Below are positions 1 to 8,061 of a DNA stretch of 64,000 bases, one piece after another. The first letter of the stretch is position 1. Each line of letters starts with the position of its first letter. Location: the NCBI RefSeq assembly GCF_008327685.1, contig NZ_BDDE01000011.1:62001-126000 (forward strand), given 5' to 3'. The notes beneath the pieces were generated by a model. The model was not told the origin of the DNA and ran no database searches. It worked only from the letters and a program-made list of their open reading frames with translations. The position numbers and the translations under genes were made by a program. This DNA is from Actinomadura sp. K4S16 (GTDB taxonomy: Bacteria > Actinomycetota > Actinomycetes > Streptosporangiales > Streptosporangiaceae).

Positions 1-2
1 TG

Positions 3-539
3 ACGATCCGGGAGCTGTGCGACGCCGCCGTCCGCTACAGCGACGGCACGGCGGGGAACCTGCTGATGCGCGACGCCGGCGGCCCGGCAGGGCTCACCGC
101 CTACCTGCGCGGGCTCGGCGACGCCGTCAGCCGCATGGACGACTACGAGCCCGAACTGAACAGGGTCCGCCCGGACGATCCCCGGGACACGACGAGCCCA
201 CGGGCGATCGCCGCCGACTACCGCGCGATCGTCCTCGGGGACGCGCTGGAGCCCGGGAAGCGCGCCCTGGTCCGCGGCTGGCTCGAACGCAGCGCCACCG
301 CCGTCGGGGCCGAACGCGTCAAGGCCGGGCTGCCCCGGGGCTGGCGGACGGCGAGCAAGACCGGGACCGGCGACTACGGCAGGGCCAACGACATCGCGGT
401 CGTGTGGCCTCCCCGGGGAGCTCCGCTGATGGTGGCCGTCATGACCGACCGTCCGGGGTACGGCACCCCGCCCAAGAACGCCCTGATCGCGGAGGCCGCG
501 AAGCTGGTCGTCTCCGGCCTGTCGCGGGCAGGGCTGTGA
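3..539 (+). CDS. bla: class A beta-lactamase, 3' part (5' end outside window)
   Basis: This open frame enters from the left edge and encodes the last 178 residues of a serine (class A) beta-lactamase, an exported enzyme that opens the beta-lactam ring. Motifs visible in order: Y-S-D-G at the very start of the fragment (the SDN loop, here with Gly as in mycobacterial BlaC), E-P-E-L-N (general base Glu166 and Asn170 in standard numbering) and S-K-T-G-T-G-D-Y-G (the KTG strand). The active-site Ser-x-x-Lys and the signal peptide lie outside the window. The stop overlaps the GTG start of the next gene by GTGA, so the two are probably translated together. The family call is firm; the substrate range cannot be read. 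Confidence 0.93.
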   Translation, partial: TIRELCDAAVRYSDGTAGNLLMRDAGGPAGLTAYLRGLGDAVSRMDDYEPELNRVRPDDPRDTTSPRAIAADYRAIVLGDALEPGKRALVRGWLERSATAVGAERVKAGLPRGWRTASKTGTGDYGRANDIAVVWPPRGAPLMVAVMTDRPGYGTPPKNALIAEAAKLVVSGLSRAGL

Positions 540-1744
540 CGGTCTCCGCCCCCGCGTCGGGAACCGCACCCGCCCCCGCCCCGCCCGCTCCCGCGGCGGA
601 CCCGTCCGGTCGCCGCGTGATCGCGGCGGTCGTGGCGATCCAGCTGGCCGCGAGCCTCGGCTTCTTCTCGGTGATGGCGCACCTCGTCGCGCACCTCCGG
701 CACGACCTGGGACTGCTGGCCGGCACGGTCGGCCTGGTCCTCGGCGTGCGGGTGGGGCTCCAGTTCGCGCTGCTCCTCCCGGTCGGCACGGTCACCGACC
801 TGCTCGGCGCGCGCCGGACCGGGATGCTGTCCTGCGCCGTGCGCGCGCTGGGGTTCGCGATGCTCGGGTACGCCGAGGGCGTGGGCGCGCTGCTCTGCGC
901 GGCCGTCGTCCTCGCGGTGGGCGGCGCCCTCTACAACCCCGCGGCCCACAGCCTGCTGGCGGCCGTCGGTCCCGGCGGAAGGTCCGGCGGCTTCGCCGCC
1001 TACGTCGTCGCCCAGCACCTGGCGACCGTCGCGGGCCCGCCGATGGGCCTGCTCCTCCTGGGGACGGGGGCAGGGTTCCCCCTCCTGACGGGCACCGCCG
1101 CCGCTCTCTGGACGGTCGCGGGCGCCCTGTTCCTGGTCGTGCCCCGGTCCGGCGCGAAGCGCGCCGCCGCGGGCCTCCGCGACGTCCTCGCGGGCGTCCG
1201 GGCGGTGCTCGGCGACCGGAGGTTCCTGTACTTCGCGCTGCTGACCGCGCCGACGACGCTGCTCGCGACCCACATCATGACGGCCGCGCCCCTCCTCGGC
1301 TTCAGGCCCGCGGTGGCGACGCTGTCCTTCTCCCTCCTGGCCATGGTGGCGGCGGCGGTCCAGCCCTTCGTCGCCGTCCGGCGGCGGGGGGAGCGGCCGT
1401 GGGTGCTGCGCCTCGGCCTGCTGTGCGCCGCGGCGGCGTTCTTCGTGCTCGCGGCGCTGGACGGCACGCAGGCCGGCCCGCTGATGGCCGCGGCCGTCCT
1501 CAACGGGGTGGCGAACGGCCTTGTCCAGCCGGCGGTCTTCCAGCGCACCGCGCGGCACGCCCCGGTGGAGCGCTTCGGCTCGTACTACGGCGTCCTGGCG
1601 TTCTGCGCCGGCATGTTCTCCTTCGCGGGCGACCTGGTGATCGGCCGTCTCTTCGATCTGGGGCCGGCGGGCGCGGTCTGGGCCCTCGCCGGGGTCGGCG
1701 CCTGCGCGCTCGTGGCCGTGGCGGGCACGGCCCGGGTCGAATAA
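536..1744 (+). CDS. MFS transporter
   Basis: A 402-residue integral membrane protein of the major facilitator superfamily with about 12 hydrophobic segments. It has the loop 2-3 type motif V-T-D-L-L-G-A-R-R after the second helix (about residue 85), as in drug-type exporters. I start it at GTG 536 because that codon overlaps the beta-lactamase stop (GTGA) and directly precedes a short Ala/Pro-rich tail and the first helix. An open frame upstream of this start only shadows bla. Coupling to a beta-lactamase suggests a role in drug or cell-wall-active compound resistance, but that is inference and no substrate is identifiable. Confidence 0.85.
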   Translation: MTVSAPASGTAPAPAPPAPAADPSGRRVIAAVVAIQLAASLGFFSVMAHLVAHLRHDLGLLAGTVGLVLGVRVGLQFALLLPVGTVTDLLGARRTGMLSCAVRALGFAMLGYAEGVGALLCAAVVLAVGGALYNPAAHSLLAAVGPGGRSGGFAAYVVAQHLATVAGPPMGLLLLGTGAGFPLLTGTAAALWTVAGALFLVVPRSGAKRAAAGLRDVLAGVRAVLGDRRFLYFALLTAPTTLLATHIMTAAPLLGFRPAVATLSFSLLAMVAAAVQPFVAVRRRGERPWVLRLGLLCAAAAFFVLAALDGTQAGPLMAAAVLNGVANGLVQPAVFQRTARHAPVERFGSYYGVLAFCAGMFSFAGDLVIGRLFDLGPAGAVWALAGVGACALVAVAGTARVE

Positions 1745-1820
1745 TCTTCGGGGAACGGGACATAAGGGCGCGGTTCCCGCGCGGGAGTTCGGCGTCCGCC
1801 GGGCAGTTCGGAGGAACCTC

Positions 1821-2312
1821 ATGGACGCGGTCGACCAGGCGATCCTGCGGCGCCTGCAGCGCGACGGGCGGCAGACCAACCGCGAACTGGCCGAGGCGGT
1901 GGGGATCGCGCCGTCCACGGCCCTGGAGCGGACGCGGGCGCTGCGCGCGCGGGGCGTCATCACCGGGTTCCACGCGGCGGCCGACCTGGAGCGGCTGGGG
2001 CGCGGGGTGCAGGCGCTGATCTCCATCAGGATCCGGCCCCAGTCGCGCGAGGCCATCGAGTCCGCCCGCGACAGCATGGCCTCGATGCCCGAGACGATCG
2101 GGGTCTTCGTGGTGACCGGGAACGAGGACCTGCTCGTCCACGTGGCCGTGCCGAGCACCGCCTACCTCCGCGACTTCGTCCTCGACCGGCTGGCGCGCCG
2201 CAAGGAGTACGTGGACGTCCGCACCATCGTCGTGTACGACTACGTCCAGCCGGTGGAGCAGTCCGAACTTCCGTCGGCGCACCGGCCGGAAGGGCGAACG
2301 GCCTACACCTGA
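1821..2312 (+). CDS. Lrp/AsnC family transcriptional regulator
   Basis: A 163-residue Lrp/AsnC regulator. Residues 1-60 form the winged helix-turn-helix (opening D-A-V-D-Q-A-I-L-R-R-L-Q, recognition helix around A-P-S-T-A-L-E-R), followed by the alpha/beta RAM effector domain to about residue 145. The start is set by a good ribosome site, GGAGG, 9 nt before ATG 1821. Proteins of this family bind DNA as dimers to octamers and respond to amino acids. The same-strand EamA exporter about 110 nt downstream is the natural regulatory target, since Lrp members often control amino acid export; this is inference. The family call is secure. Confidence 0.92.
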   Translation: MDAVDQAILRRLQRDGRQTNRELAEAVGIAPSTALERTRALRARGVITGFHAAADLERLGRGVQALISIRIRPQSREAIESARDSMASMPETIGVFVVTGNEDLLVHVAVPSTAYLRDFVLDRLARRKEYVDVRTIVVYDYVQPVEQSELPSAHRPEGRTAYT

Positions 2313-2422
2313 CAGGCAGCGTTCCCCCGTGTGGTCGAAGGATTGACGGGTCCACGCGCCTGGGTCGAATGAAACGACGGCTGTGCACGCCATCTCCCGC
2401 ATGTTCGCCTAGCTTCGGCGGC

Positions 2423-3400
2423 ATGGAGCGACGAAACCATTCATCCGGTGCGCTGCTGGTGCTCGCCGCCGGCGTGCTCTGGGGGACGGTCGGGCCGGCG
2501 CAGGTGCTGGCCGGGCCGTCCGCGAGCCCGGTCGCGGTCGGCGGCGCCCGGATCCTCTCGGGCGGGCTCGTGCTCGCCGTCCTCGTCCTCGCGGCGGACC
2601 GCCGGGCGTTCCGCGCGCTGACCCGGCCGGCCTGGGCGCCGATCGCGGCTGCCTCCGCCGCGACCGGCACCTTCCAGGCGTCGTTCTTCAGCGCGGTCGA
2701 CCGGACGGGCGCCGCCGTCGCGACCGCCGTGGTCTTCGGGCTCGCGCCCGTCTCGACAGGTCTCTGCGAACGGCTCGTCCTGCGGGCCGGGCTCAGCCGC
2801 CGCTGGTGGGCCGGGACGGCCTGCGCGGTCGGCGGCGTGGCCCTGCTGATGGTGCCGGGGCAGGCCGTCCACGCCGACCCCGCCGGGATCGCGCTGAGCC
2901 TTGTCGGCGGGACGTGCTTCGGCGTCTACACGGTGTCGGCCAAGGTCCTGACGGGCCGCGGCGCGGGGACGTCCGGCATGGCGATGGCGGCCGCGGTGTC
3001 GGTGACGCTGCTCGCCGGGGGAGCGGCCCTGCTGCCCTGGACGCTGCCGGAGCTGCCGGCGCTCGCCGCGCCGCGCTCGGCCGCGCTGGTGGCCTGGCTC
3101 GGGATCGCCGCCACCGCCGCCGCGTACATGTTCTTCGTCACCGGCCTCGGGCGGGTGTCCGCCGCGACCGCCGGGACGCTCAGCCTCGCCGAGCCGCTCG
3201 TCGCCACCGGCCTCGCCGTCGCGGTCCTCGGCGAGCGGATGCCGCCGCCCGTCGCGGCCGGGTCGCTGCTGCTGATGGGCGGTCTGTTCCTGGTCTCGGT
3301 GCCCGAGCGCGCCCGGCGCGGACGCGGGGCGGCCCGGTATGATGGCGCCCACGCGACTGGCGCAGTCAAGGTGGAGACGACCACCGGGGAGCGAAAGTAG
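2423..3400 (+). CDS. EamA (DMT superfamily) transporter
   Basis: A 325-residue transporter with two EamA repeats and about ten membrane helices (first repeat roughly residues 10-140, second 150-290). The opening after M-E-R-R-N-H-S-S runs into L-V-L-A-A-G-V-L-W-G-T, typical of the family. I prefer ATG 2423 over an upstream in-frame ATG at 2369 because the extension is polar and unlike the family. The gene follows the Lrp regulator and is likely an amino acid or metabolite exporter. Its last codons and stop lie inside the ZTP aptamer in front of glyA, so one DNA stretch is both coding and RNA-structured. Confidence 0.88.
   Translation: MERRNHSSGALLVLAAGVLWGTVGPAQVLAGPSASPVAVGGARILSGGLVLAVLVLAADRRAFRALTRPAWAPIAAASAATGTFQASFFSAVDRTGAAVATAVVFGLAPVSTGLCERLVLRAGLSRRWWAGTACAVGGVALLMVPGQAVHADPAGIALSLVGGTCFGVYTVSAKVLTGRGAGTSGMAMAAAVSVTLLAGGAALLPWTLPELPALAAPRSAALVAWLGIAATAAAYMFFVTGLGRVSAATAGTLSLAEPLVATGLAVAVLGERMPPPVAAGSLLLMGGLFLVSVPERARRGRGAARYDGAHATGAVKVETTTGERK
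3338..3343 (+). promoter_or_regulatory. candidate -10 element for the glyA riboswitch transcript
   Basis: TATGAT lies inside the 3' end of the EamA gene. A transcript starting about 7 nt downstream (near 3350) would begin just before the conserved GACTGGCG of the ZTP aptamer. No convincing -35 is seen. The placement relative to the aptamer is the main support. Confidence 0.45.
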
Positions 3401-3449
3401 TCCGCACACCGCGCGCCTGGGTGTACGGGTCCCCTTCGCCGGGGCGCCC
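3346..3449 (+). promoter_or_regulatory. ZTP (pfl motif) riboswitch upstream of glyA
   Basis: The leader of glyA carries the hallmark blocks of the ZTP/ZMP-sensing pfl motif in the right order. GCGACTGGCG is at 3353-3362. A GGTGG/CCACC stem is at 3370-3384 and runs directly into CCACCGGGGAGCG (3381-3393). GCGCCTGGG, which forms the ligand-binding pseudoknot region, is at 3413-3421. It is followed by GGG-CCCC / GGGG-CCC complementarity at 3427-3449 that could serve as the expression platform. ZTP riboswitches turn on one-carbon and purine genes when 10-formyl-tetrahydrofolate is short, which fits serine hydroxymethyltransferase. The aptamer overlaps the end of the EamA gene. The match is by eye. 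Confidence 0.88.
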
Positions 3450-3482
3450 GAAGCCCTGGCGCGAACAGCGCGGAGGCTCACG

Positions 3483-4754
3483 ATGCACGAACCGGCCGTA
3501 CCCCGTCTGCAGGGCCAGGACCCCGAGATCGCGGAGCTGGTGGAGGCCGAGGCCCGGCGCCAGTACGAGAAGATCCGGCTGATCGCCTCGGAGAACTACG
3601 TGTCGGAGGCGGTGCTGGAGGCCGCGGGCACGGTCCTGACCAACAAGTACTCCGAGGGCTACGCGGGCAAGCGCTACTACGAGGGCCAGCAGAACGTCGA
3701 CCCCATCGAGCTGCTCGCCATCGAGCGGGCGAAGGGCGTGTTCGGCGTCGAGCACGCCAACGTCCAGCCCTACTCGGGCTCGCCCGCCAACCTCGCGGTC
3801 TACATGGCGTTCCTGGAGCCGGGCGACGCGGTCATGGGCCTGTCGCTGCCGATGGGCGGCCACCTCACGCACGGCTGGTCGGTGTCGGCCACCGGCAAGT
3901 GGTTCCGGCCCGTCCGCTACGACGTGCGGGCCGACACCGGCCGGATCGACATGGACCAGGTGCGCGACCTCGCGCTCAAGGAGCGGCCGAAGCTGATCTG
4001 GTGCGGCGGCACCGCGATCCCGCGCACGATCGACTTCCCGGCGTTCGCCGAGATCGCCCGGGAGGCCGGCGCGGTGCTGGCCGCCGACATCGCGCACATC
4101 GCGGGCCTGGTCGCCGGCGGCGCGCACCCGTCCCCGGTCGGGCACGCGGACGTCATCACCACGACCACGCACAAGACGCTGCGCGGCCCCCGCGGCGCCA
4201 TGATCATGTCGACGGCGGAGCACGCGAAGGCGGTCGACAAGGCCGTCTTCCCCGGCCTGCAGGGCGGGCCGCACAACCACACGACGGCCGCGATCGCCGT
4301 GGCGCTGAAGGAGGCGGCGCGGCCGGACTTCGCCGGGTACGCCCGGCAGGTCGTCGCCAACGCCAAGGTGCTGGCCGCCGCGCTGCTGGACCGCGGCTAC
4401 GACCTGATCTCCGGCGGCACCGACAACCACCTCATCCTCATCGACCTCACGACCAAGGGCGTGGCGGGCAAGCCCGCCGCGCAGGCGCTCGACCGCGCCG
4501 GCATCGAGCTCAACTACAACGCCGTCCCCTTCGACCCGCGCAAGCCGTTCGACCCGTCGGGGCTGCGGCTCGGCACCGCCGCGATCACCACCCGGGGGCT
4601 CGGCGAGGAGCACATGCCGCAGGTCGCGGCGTGGATCGACGAGGTCGTCCAGGCCGCCGCCAAGGAGGACGAGACGGTCCTGGACCGGGTCGCCGGGCAG
4701 GTCCGCGAGCTGCTCGCCGCCTACCCGATGCCGGGCTGGCGGTCCGCGCCCTGA
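3483..4754 (+). CDS. glyA: serine hydroxymethyltransferase
   Basis: A 423-residue cytosolic PLP enzyme that converts serine and tetrahydrofolate to glycine and 5,10-methylene-tetrahydrofolate, the main one-carbon source. The length is normal for bacterial GlyA. The PLP lysine is Lys231 in T-T-T-H-K-T-L-R-G-P-R-G; the N-terminal R-L-I-A-S-E-N-Y and S-E-G-Y-A-G-K-R-Y-Y blocks are conserved. Start ATG 3483 is set by GGAGG at 3472-3476. A longer in-frame reading from 3339 would translate the riboswitch and is rejected. The gene is preceded by a ZTP riboswitch, so it is probably induced by folate or purine stress. It converges on the methyltransferase gene with a 3-nt gap and no terminator hairpin between them. 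Confidence 0.97.
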   Translation: MHEPAVPRLQGQDPEIAELVEAEARRQYEKIRLIASENYVSEAVLEAAGTVLTNKYSEGYAGKRYYEGQQNVDPIELLAIERAKGVFGVEHANVQPYSGSPANLAVYMAFLEPGDAVMGLSLPMGGHLTHGWSVSATGKWFRPVRYDVRADTGRIDMDQVRDLALKERPKLIWCGGTAIPRTIDFPAFAEIAREAGAVLAADIAHIAGLVAGGAHPSPVGHADVITTTTHKTLRGPRGAMIMSTAEHAKAVDKAVFPGLQGGPHNHTTAAIAVALKEAARPDFAGYARQVVANAKVLAAALLDRGYDLISGGTDNHLILIDLTTKGVAGKPAAQALDRAGIELNYNAVPFDPRKPFDPSGLRLGTAAITTRGLGEEHMPQVAAWIDEVVQAAAKEDETVLDRVAGQVRELLAAYPMPGWRSAP

Positions 4755-4757
4755 CGC

Positions 4758-5543
4758 TCAGCGCGGGCGCAGCAGCGTGATCATGCGCCAGGCCTCGGGG
4801 TCGGCGAGGGGCACCGCGTCCTCGCCGGCCCCGAAGTCGCCGTACTGCGCCGCCACCTCCAGACCGCCCGCGAGGCGGATCGCGGCGTCCAGCTCGGTGG
4901 CCGTCCAGAACCGGTAGGGCACGACGTCGCGGACGACCCGCGACTCCGCGCCCTCCCCGGTGATGGTCATCGTGACGTGGTCGTCGGCGATCTGGGTGAC
5001 CGGGTCCAGCCGGTCGGACGGCTCGCCCCAGCGCACGCTCGCCCGGACGCCGTCCCGCTCGACCGTCCACCCGGTGCTGACGCTCGGGTCGTCGCCCAGC
5101 CGGTCGCGGGGATGCGACATCTCGACGACGTAGAGGCCGCCGGGGGACAGGTGCGCGGCGGCGCGGCGCAGGTGCGCCACGAACGCGTCCAGCGTCATGA
5201 GGTGGGACGTGGAGTCCAGCATGGTCGCGATGAGGTCGAACCGGCGGCCCAGCGCGAACCGCGTCATGTCGCCCTCGACGACCTCCAGCGCGACGCCGGC
5301 CTTCTCGGCCTCGCGGGCGGCGTAGGCGCACATCCGCGGGTTGAGGTCGAGCGCCGTCGCCGCCAGGCCGCGGCGGGCGAACTCGCGGGCGTGCTCGGCG
5401 GGGCCGGCGGCCAGCTCCAGCGCCGTGCGGGGGGCGAGGCCCTGCTCGGCGCACCAGCCGAGGAGCACCTCCACCTCGGCCGGCACGTCGCGGAACGAGC
5501 ACGCCAGCTCGTACGCCCAGGGGTCGTCATATACGCCGCTCAC
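4758..5543 (-). CDS. class I SAM-dependent methyltransferase
   Basis: A 261-residue soluble protein with a Rossmann-type methyltransferase fold. Motif I is A-L-E-L-A-A-G-P-A-E-H at residues 41-51 (SAM-binding Gly-rich loop), followed by an acidic end of strand 2 (A-L-D-L-N-P) and V-V-E-G-D-M-T at about residue 88. The substrate is not identifiable; small-molecule or tRNA-type substrates are both possible. Its start overlaps the 3' end of the upstream ACT-GNAT gene by 17 nt, so the two probably form one transcript. Confidence 0.82.
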   Translation of the reverse strand: MSGVYDDPWAYELACSFRDVPAEVEVLLGWCAEQGLAPRTALELAAGPAEHAREFARRGLAATALDLNPRMCAYAAREAEKAGVALEVVEGDMTRFALGRRFDLIATMLDSTSHLMTLDAFVAHLRRAAAHLSPGGLYVVEMSHPRDRLGDDPSVSTGWTVERDGVRASVRWGEPSDRLDPVTQIADDHVTMTITGEGAESRVVRDVVPYRFWTATELDAAIRLAGGLEVAAQYGDFGAGEDAVPLADPEAWRMITLLRPR

Positions 5544-6597
5544 CCGCCCATCCTGCCAGCGCCCCCGGCTCGGCGGGACGGCCGTCCAGGCGCAGCCTGA
5601 TCTCCACGACCGCGGTGTCCTCGGTGCGCCGGGTCCGCCCGCCGAGCGAGGTCAGCAGCCGCCGCATCCGGGCGTTCTCGCTCAGCGCGGTCGCGCGCAC
5701 CTCCACCAGGCCGCGGTCCCGGGCCAGCGCGAGCAGCAGCACGGCGAGGCCGCGGCCGAGCCCGCGGCCCTGCCAGGCGTCCTCGACCAGGAACGCCACC
5801 TCCGCGGCGCCCGGATCGCGGACGAGGACCAGGTGGGCGAGCGCCAGCAGCGACCCGTCCGGGCCCTCGGCGACCAGCGTCATGCCGCGCGAGGGGTCGC
5901 AGAACCGCTCGAACGCCCGCCGCGGCGGATACGGCTTGGGGCTGAAGTAGCGCATCCGGCGGCTGTCCAGCGAGCAGCGCTCGTGCAGCGCCCGCACGGT
6001 GTCCGCGTCGCGCCGCTCGATCGGCCGGACGACCACCTGCGTGCCGTCGCGCAGCGCGATCCGCCGGGACGCGCAGGGACGCGGCACGGTGGGAAGCGCG
6101 GCGCGAACCAGCGCGTCCGCCCGCGCCGCCTCGGTCGCGGTGAACGGCAGGCCCACGCGGCGGAGCCGGACCGAGCGGCCGCGCACCGGGACGAGGAGGT
6201 CGCACCGGTCGGGCTCCCCGTCCTCCCCGCCGGGTGAGTGCCAGCGCGCGTCGTCGGCGCGCAGCAGCTCCCCGAGGATCTCGGGCACCGCGTGCGGTTC
6301 GGCGCGGAGGCGCGACGCCAGGACGAGGACGCGGGTCGGCTCGTCCACCAGCTCGTGGGGGCGGGCGGGCAGGACGGCGGTCCGGGTCCCGCCCGCCGCG
6401 CCCAGCGCCTCGGCGAGGGCGCGCGCGTCCGGACCGCCGGGCGGGACGTCGACGACGAACTCGTCCACCACCCCGCCCGAGTCGAGCTGGACGGACAGCC
6501 CGAGGATGTTGGCGCCGCGCCGGGCCAGCGCGGCCGTGAGGGAGGCGAGGCGGCCGGGCCGGTCCTCGATCTCGGTGCGGATGCGGAGCAGCGGCAT
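5527..6597 (-). CDS. ACT domain-GNAT fusion acetyltransferase
   Basis: A 356-residue fusion. Residues 1-75 are an ACT ligand-binding domain (I-E-D-R-P-G-R-L-A-S-L is the typical ACT loop). A linker and a degenerate middle region follow. A GNAT domain at about 185-345 carries the acetyl-CoA loop Q-G-R-G-L-G-R-G-L-A at 276-285. ACT-GNAT proteins are known from actinomycetes, where amino acids bound to the ACT part control lysine acetylation of targets such as acetyl-CoA synthetase. That the same holds here is inference. It is the first gene of a pair with the methyltransferase. A second ACT-like unit may sit around residues 86-165 (L-V-L-A-S-R and similar strands), but I am not sure. Confidence 0.82.
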   Translation of the reverse strand: MPLLRIRTEIEDRPGRLASLTAALARRGANILGLSVQLDSGGVVDEFVVDVPPGGPDARALAEALGAAGGTRTAVLPARPHELVDEPTRVLVLASRLRAEPHAVPEILGELLRADDARWHSPGGEDGEPDRCDLLVPVRGRSVRLRRVGLPFTATEAARADALVRAALPTVPRPCASRRIALRDGTQVVVRPIERRDADTVRALHERCSLDSRRMRYFSPKPYPPRRAFERFCDPSRGMTLVAEGPDGSLLALAHLVLVRDPGAAEVAFLVEDAWQGRGLGRGLAVLLLALARDRGLVEVRATALSENARMRRLLTSLGGRTRRTEDTAVVEIRLRLDGRPAEPGALAGWAGERRI

Positions 6598-6723
6598 GGG
6601 ACGTTCCCTCCGGGGCCCGGTCGCCCCGCTCGTGTCCGGTGCGGTCGCGGACCAGGCTCGCCGACGCGTGTTACGCGGCCGCTACGTCATCGTGTGCCAG
6701 GGGTTTCACATTTCGGACGGGGG

Positions 6724-6752
6724 TTGAGCCGCCCGCCCCGAGCGCCTAGCGT
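6724..6752 (+). promoter_or_regulatory. sigma70-type promoter TTGAGC-N17-TAGCGT
   Basis: TTGAGC at 6724-6729 and TAGCGT at 6747-6752 are separated by exactly 17 nt. Transcription would begin at about 6759-6760, the first base of a GTG codon, so the following gene may be read from a leaderless message. Confidence 0.6.
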
Positions 6753-6759
6753 GCGGGGA

Positions 6760-7431
6760 GTGATCGACCCCGTGAGCGGTGAGCACGTCAACGACCGACC
6801 GCGGCGCGGCCCGTCCCCGACGCGGCTCCCGCTGCTCCTCCCCGGTTCGCTCAGCGACGAGCAGCGGGCCGTCTACGAGGCGGTGACGGGCGGGCCCCGC
6901 GCCGGCGACCGCAACCCGCCCTTCGCCCTGGCCGACGACATCGGCCGGCTCCAGGGCCCGTTCAACGCGATGCTCTACAGCCCTCCCGTCGGCCTGCCGC
7001 TCCAGGACCTCGGCGCGGCGCTGCGCTTCCGCACCGGGTTCACCAAGCGCGAGCGGGAGATCGCGACGCTCGTCGTGGCCGCGCACCTGCGCTCCGACTT
7101 CGAGTGGTACGCCCACGAGCGCATCGGGCGCCGGCAGGGGCTCGCCGACGAGGAGATGGACGCGCTGCGCGAGGGCCGGGCCCCGATGCTCGCCGACGTC
7201 CGCGAGCGCGTCGTGCACGAGGCGGCGCGGCAGCTCGTGGCCGAGGGCGACCTCGCCGACGCCGTGTACACCGAGGCGGTGGCGACGCTCGGCCGCACCG
7301 CCCTGGTCGAGCTGGTCGCGCTCGTCGGCTACTACCAGGCGCTCGCGCTGCAGCTGCGCGTGTTCCGGGTCGGGGTCCCGGACGGCGAGGCCGCCCCCGA
7401 GTGGCCCCCTTCGGGGGACGGGGATGAGTGA
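6760..7431 (+). CDS. carboxymuconolactone decarboxylase family protein
   Basis: A 223-residue protein of the AhpD/carboxymuconolactone decarboxylase superfamily. The core helix set spans about residues 65-175 and includes F-T-K-R-E-R-E-I-A-T-L-V-V-A and E-W-Y-A-H-E, a typical family signature. The Cys-x-x-Cys of the peroxidase-type AhpD branch is absent, so a lyase- or decarboxylase-like role is more likely than thiol peroxidase. Start GTG 6760 fits the upstream promoter as a leaderless start; GTG 6772, preceded by GGGGAG, is the alternative and would shorten it by four residues. The 3' end overlaps the GNAT gene by 8 nt. Confidence 0.78.
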   Translation: MIDPVSGEHVNDRPRRGPSPTRLPLLLPGSLSDEQRAVYEAVTGGPRAGDRNPPFALADDIGRLQGPFNAMLYSPPVGLPLQDLGAALRFRTGFTKREREIATLVVAAHLRSDFEWYAHERIGRRQGLADEEMDALREGRAPMLADVRERVVHEAARQLVAEGDLADAVYTEAVATLGRTALVELVALVGYYQALALQLRVFRVGVPDGEAAPEWPPSGDGDE

Positions 7432-8011
7432 GGTCCTGCGCACGGTGCGACTCGCCCTGCACCCGGTGTCGATGCGCGACCACGGCGCCCTGCTGACGCA
7501 CTGGACGGGCCCCCTCGTCCGCCGGCACCTGTTCGACGACCGGGTGGTCACCCCCGTGCAGGTCAGCGAGATCATCGAGGCCAGCGAGCGGGACTTCGCG
7601 ACCGAGGGCTACGGGCTGTGGGCGCTGCGCCCCGCGCCCTGGTCCCCGGGCGCCGGCGCGGCGGCGCCGGGCGACCCGCTGGTCGGCGTGGCCGGGCTCA
7701 GCCACCACGAGGGGCCGCTCGGCCACGGCGTGGACGTCGAGATCCTCTACAGCCTGGAGCCCGACCACTGGGGCCGGGGGCTGGCCGCCGAGGCGTCCCG
7801 CGCCGTCCTGGACTACGCGTTCGGGGTGGTCGGCGTGCGCCGGATCACCGCCGAGATCGACACGGCCAACCCCGCGTCGTCGGAGATCGCGCTGCAGCTC
7901 GGGATGCGCCGGTGGCGGGACGGCCCGAGCGGCCCCGACGGCGCCGCCTACTATGCGGCCGAACGCTCGCGCTGGATCGGATCCCGTCGAATTGTGGACG
8001 CCGTACCCTAG
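7424..8011 (+). CDS. GNAT family N-acetyltransferase
   Basis: A 195-residue acetyltransferase of the RimJ/RimL-like branch. The opening L-R-T-V-R-L-A-L-H-P-V, the central L-E-P-D-H-W-G-R-G-L-A-A-E-A strand and loop (acetyl-CoA binding, about residues 108-121) and the I-T-A-E-I-D-T-A-N block are diagnostic. It may acetylate a small molecule or a protein N terminus; the substrate is unknown. It overlaps the preceding carboxymuconolactone decarboxylase-like gene by 8 nt and is probably co-transcribed with it. Confidence 0.83.
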   Translation: MSEVLRTVRLALHPVSMRDHGALLTHWTGPLVRRHLFDDRVVTPVQVSEIIEASERDFATEGYGLWALRPAPWSPGAGAAAPGDPLVGVAGLSHHEGPLGHGVDVEILYSLEPDHWGRGLAAEASRAVLDYAFGVVGVRRITAEIDTANPASSEIALQLGMRRWRDGPSGPDGAAYYAAERSRWIGSRRIVDAVP

Positions 8012-8061
8012 AATCCGTTGCCGACTGTTGCTTTTGCTGCGGAATGCAGCAGGATGAGCGC

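Noticed and set aside
3339-3482. N-terminal extension of serine hydroxymethyltransferase from an ATG at 3339
   Set aside because: It would translate the ZTP aptamer, and a good ribosome site precedes ATG 3483.
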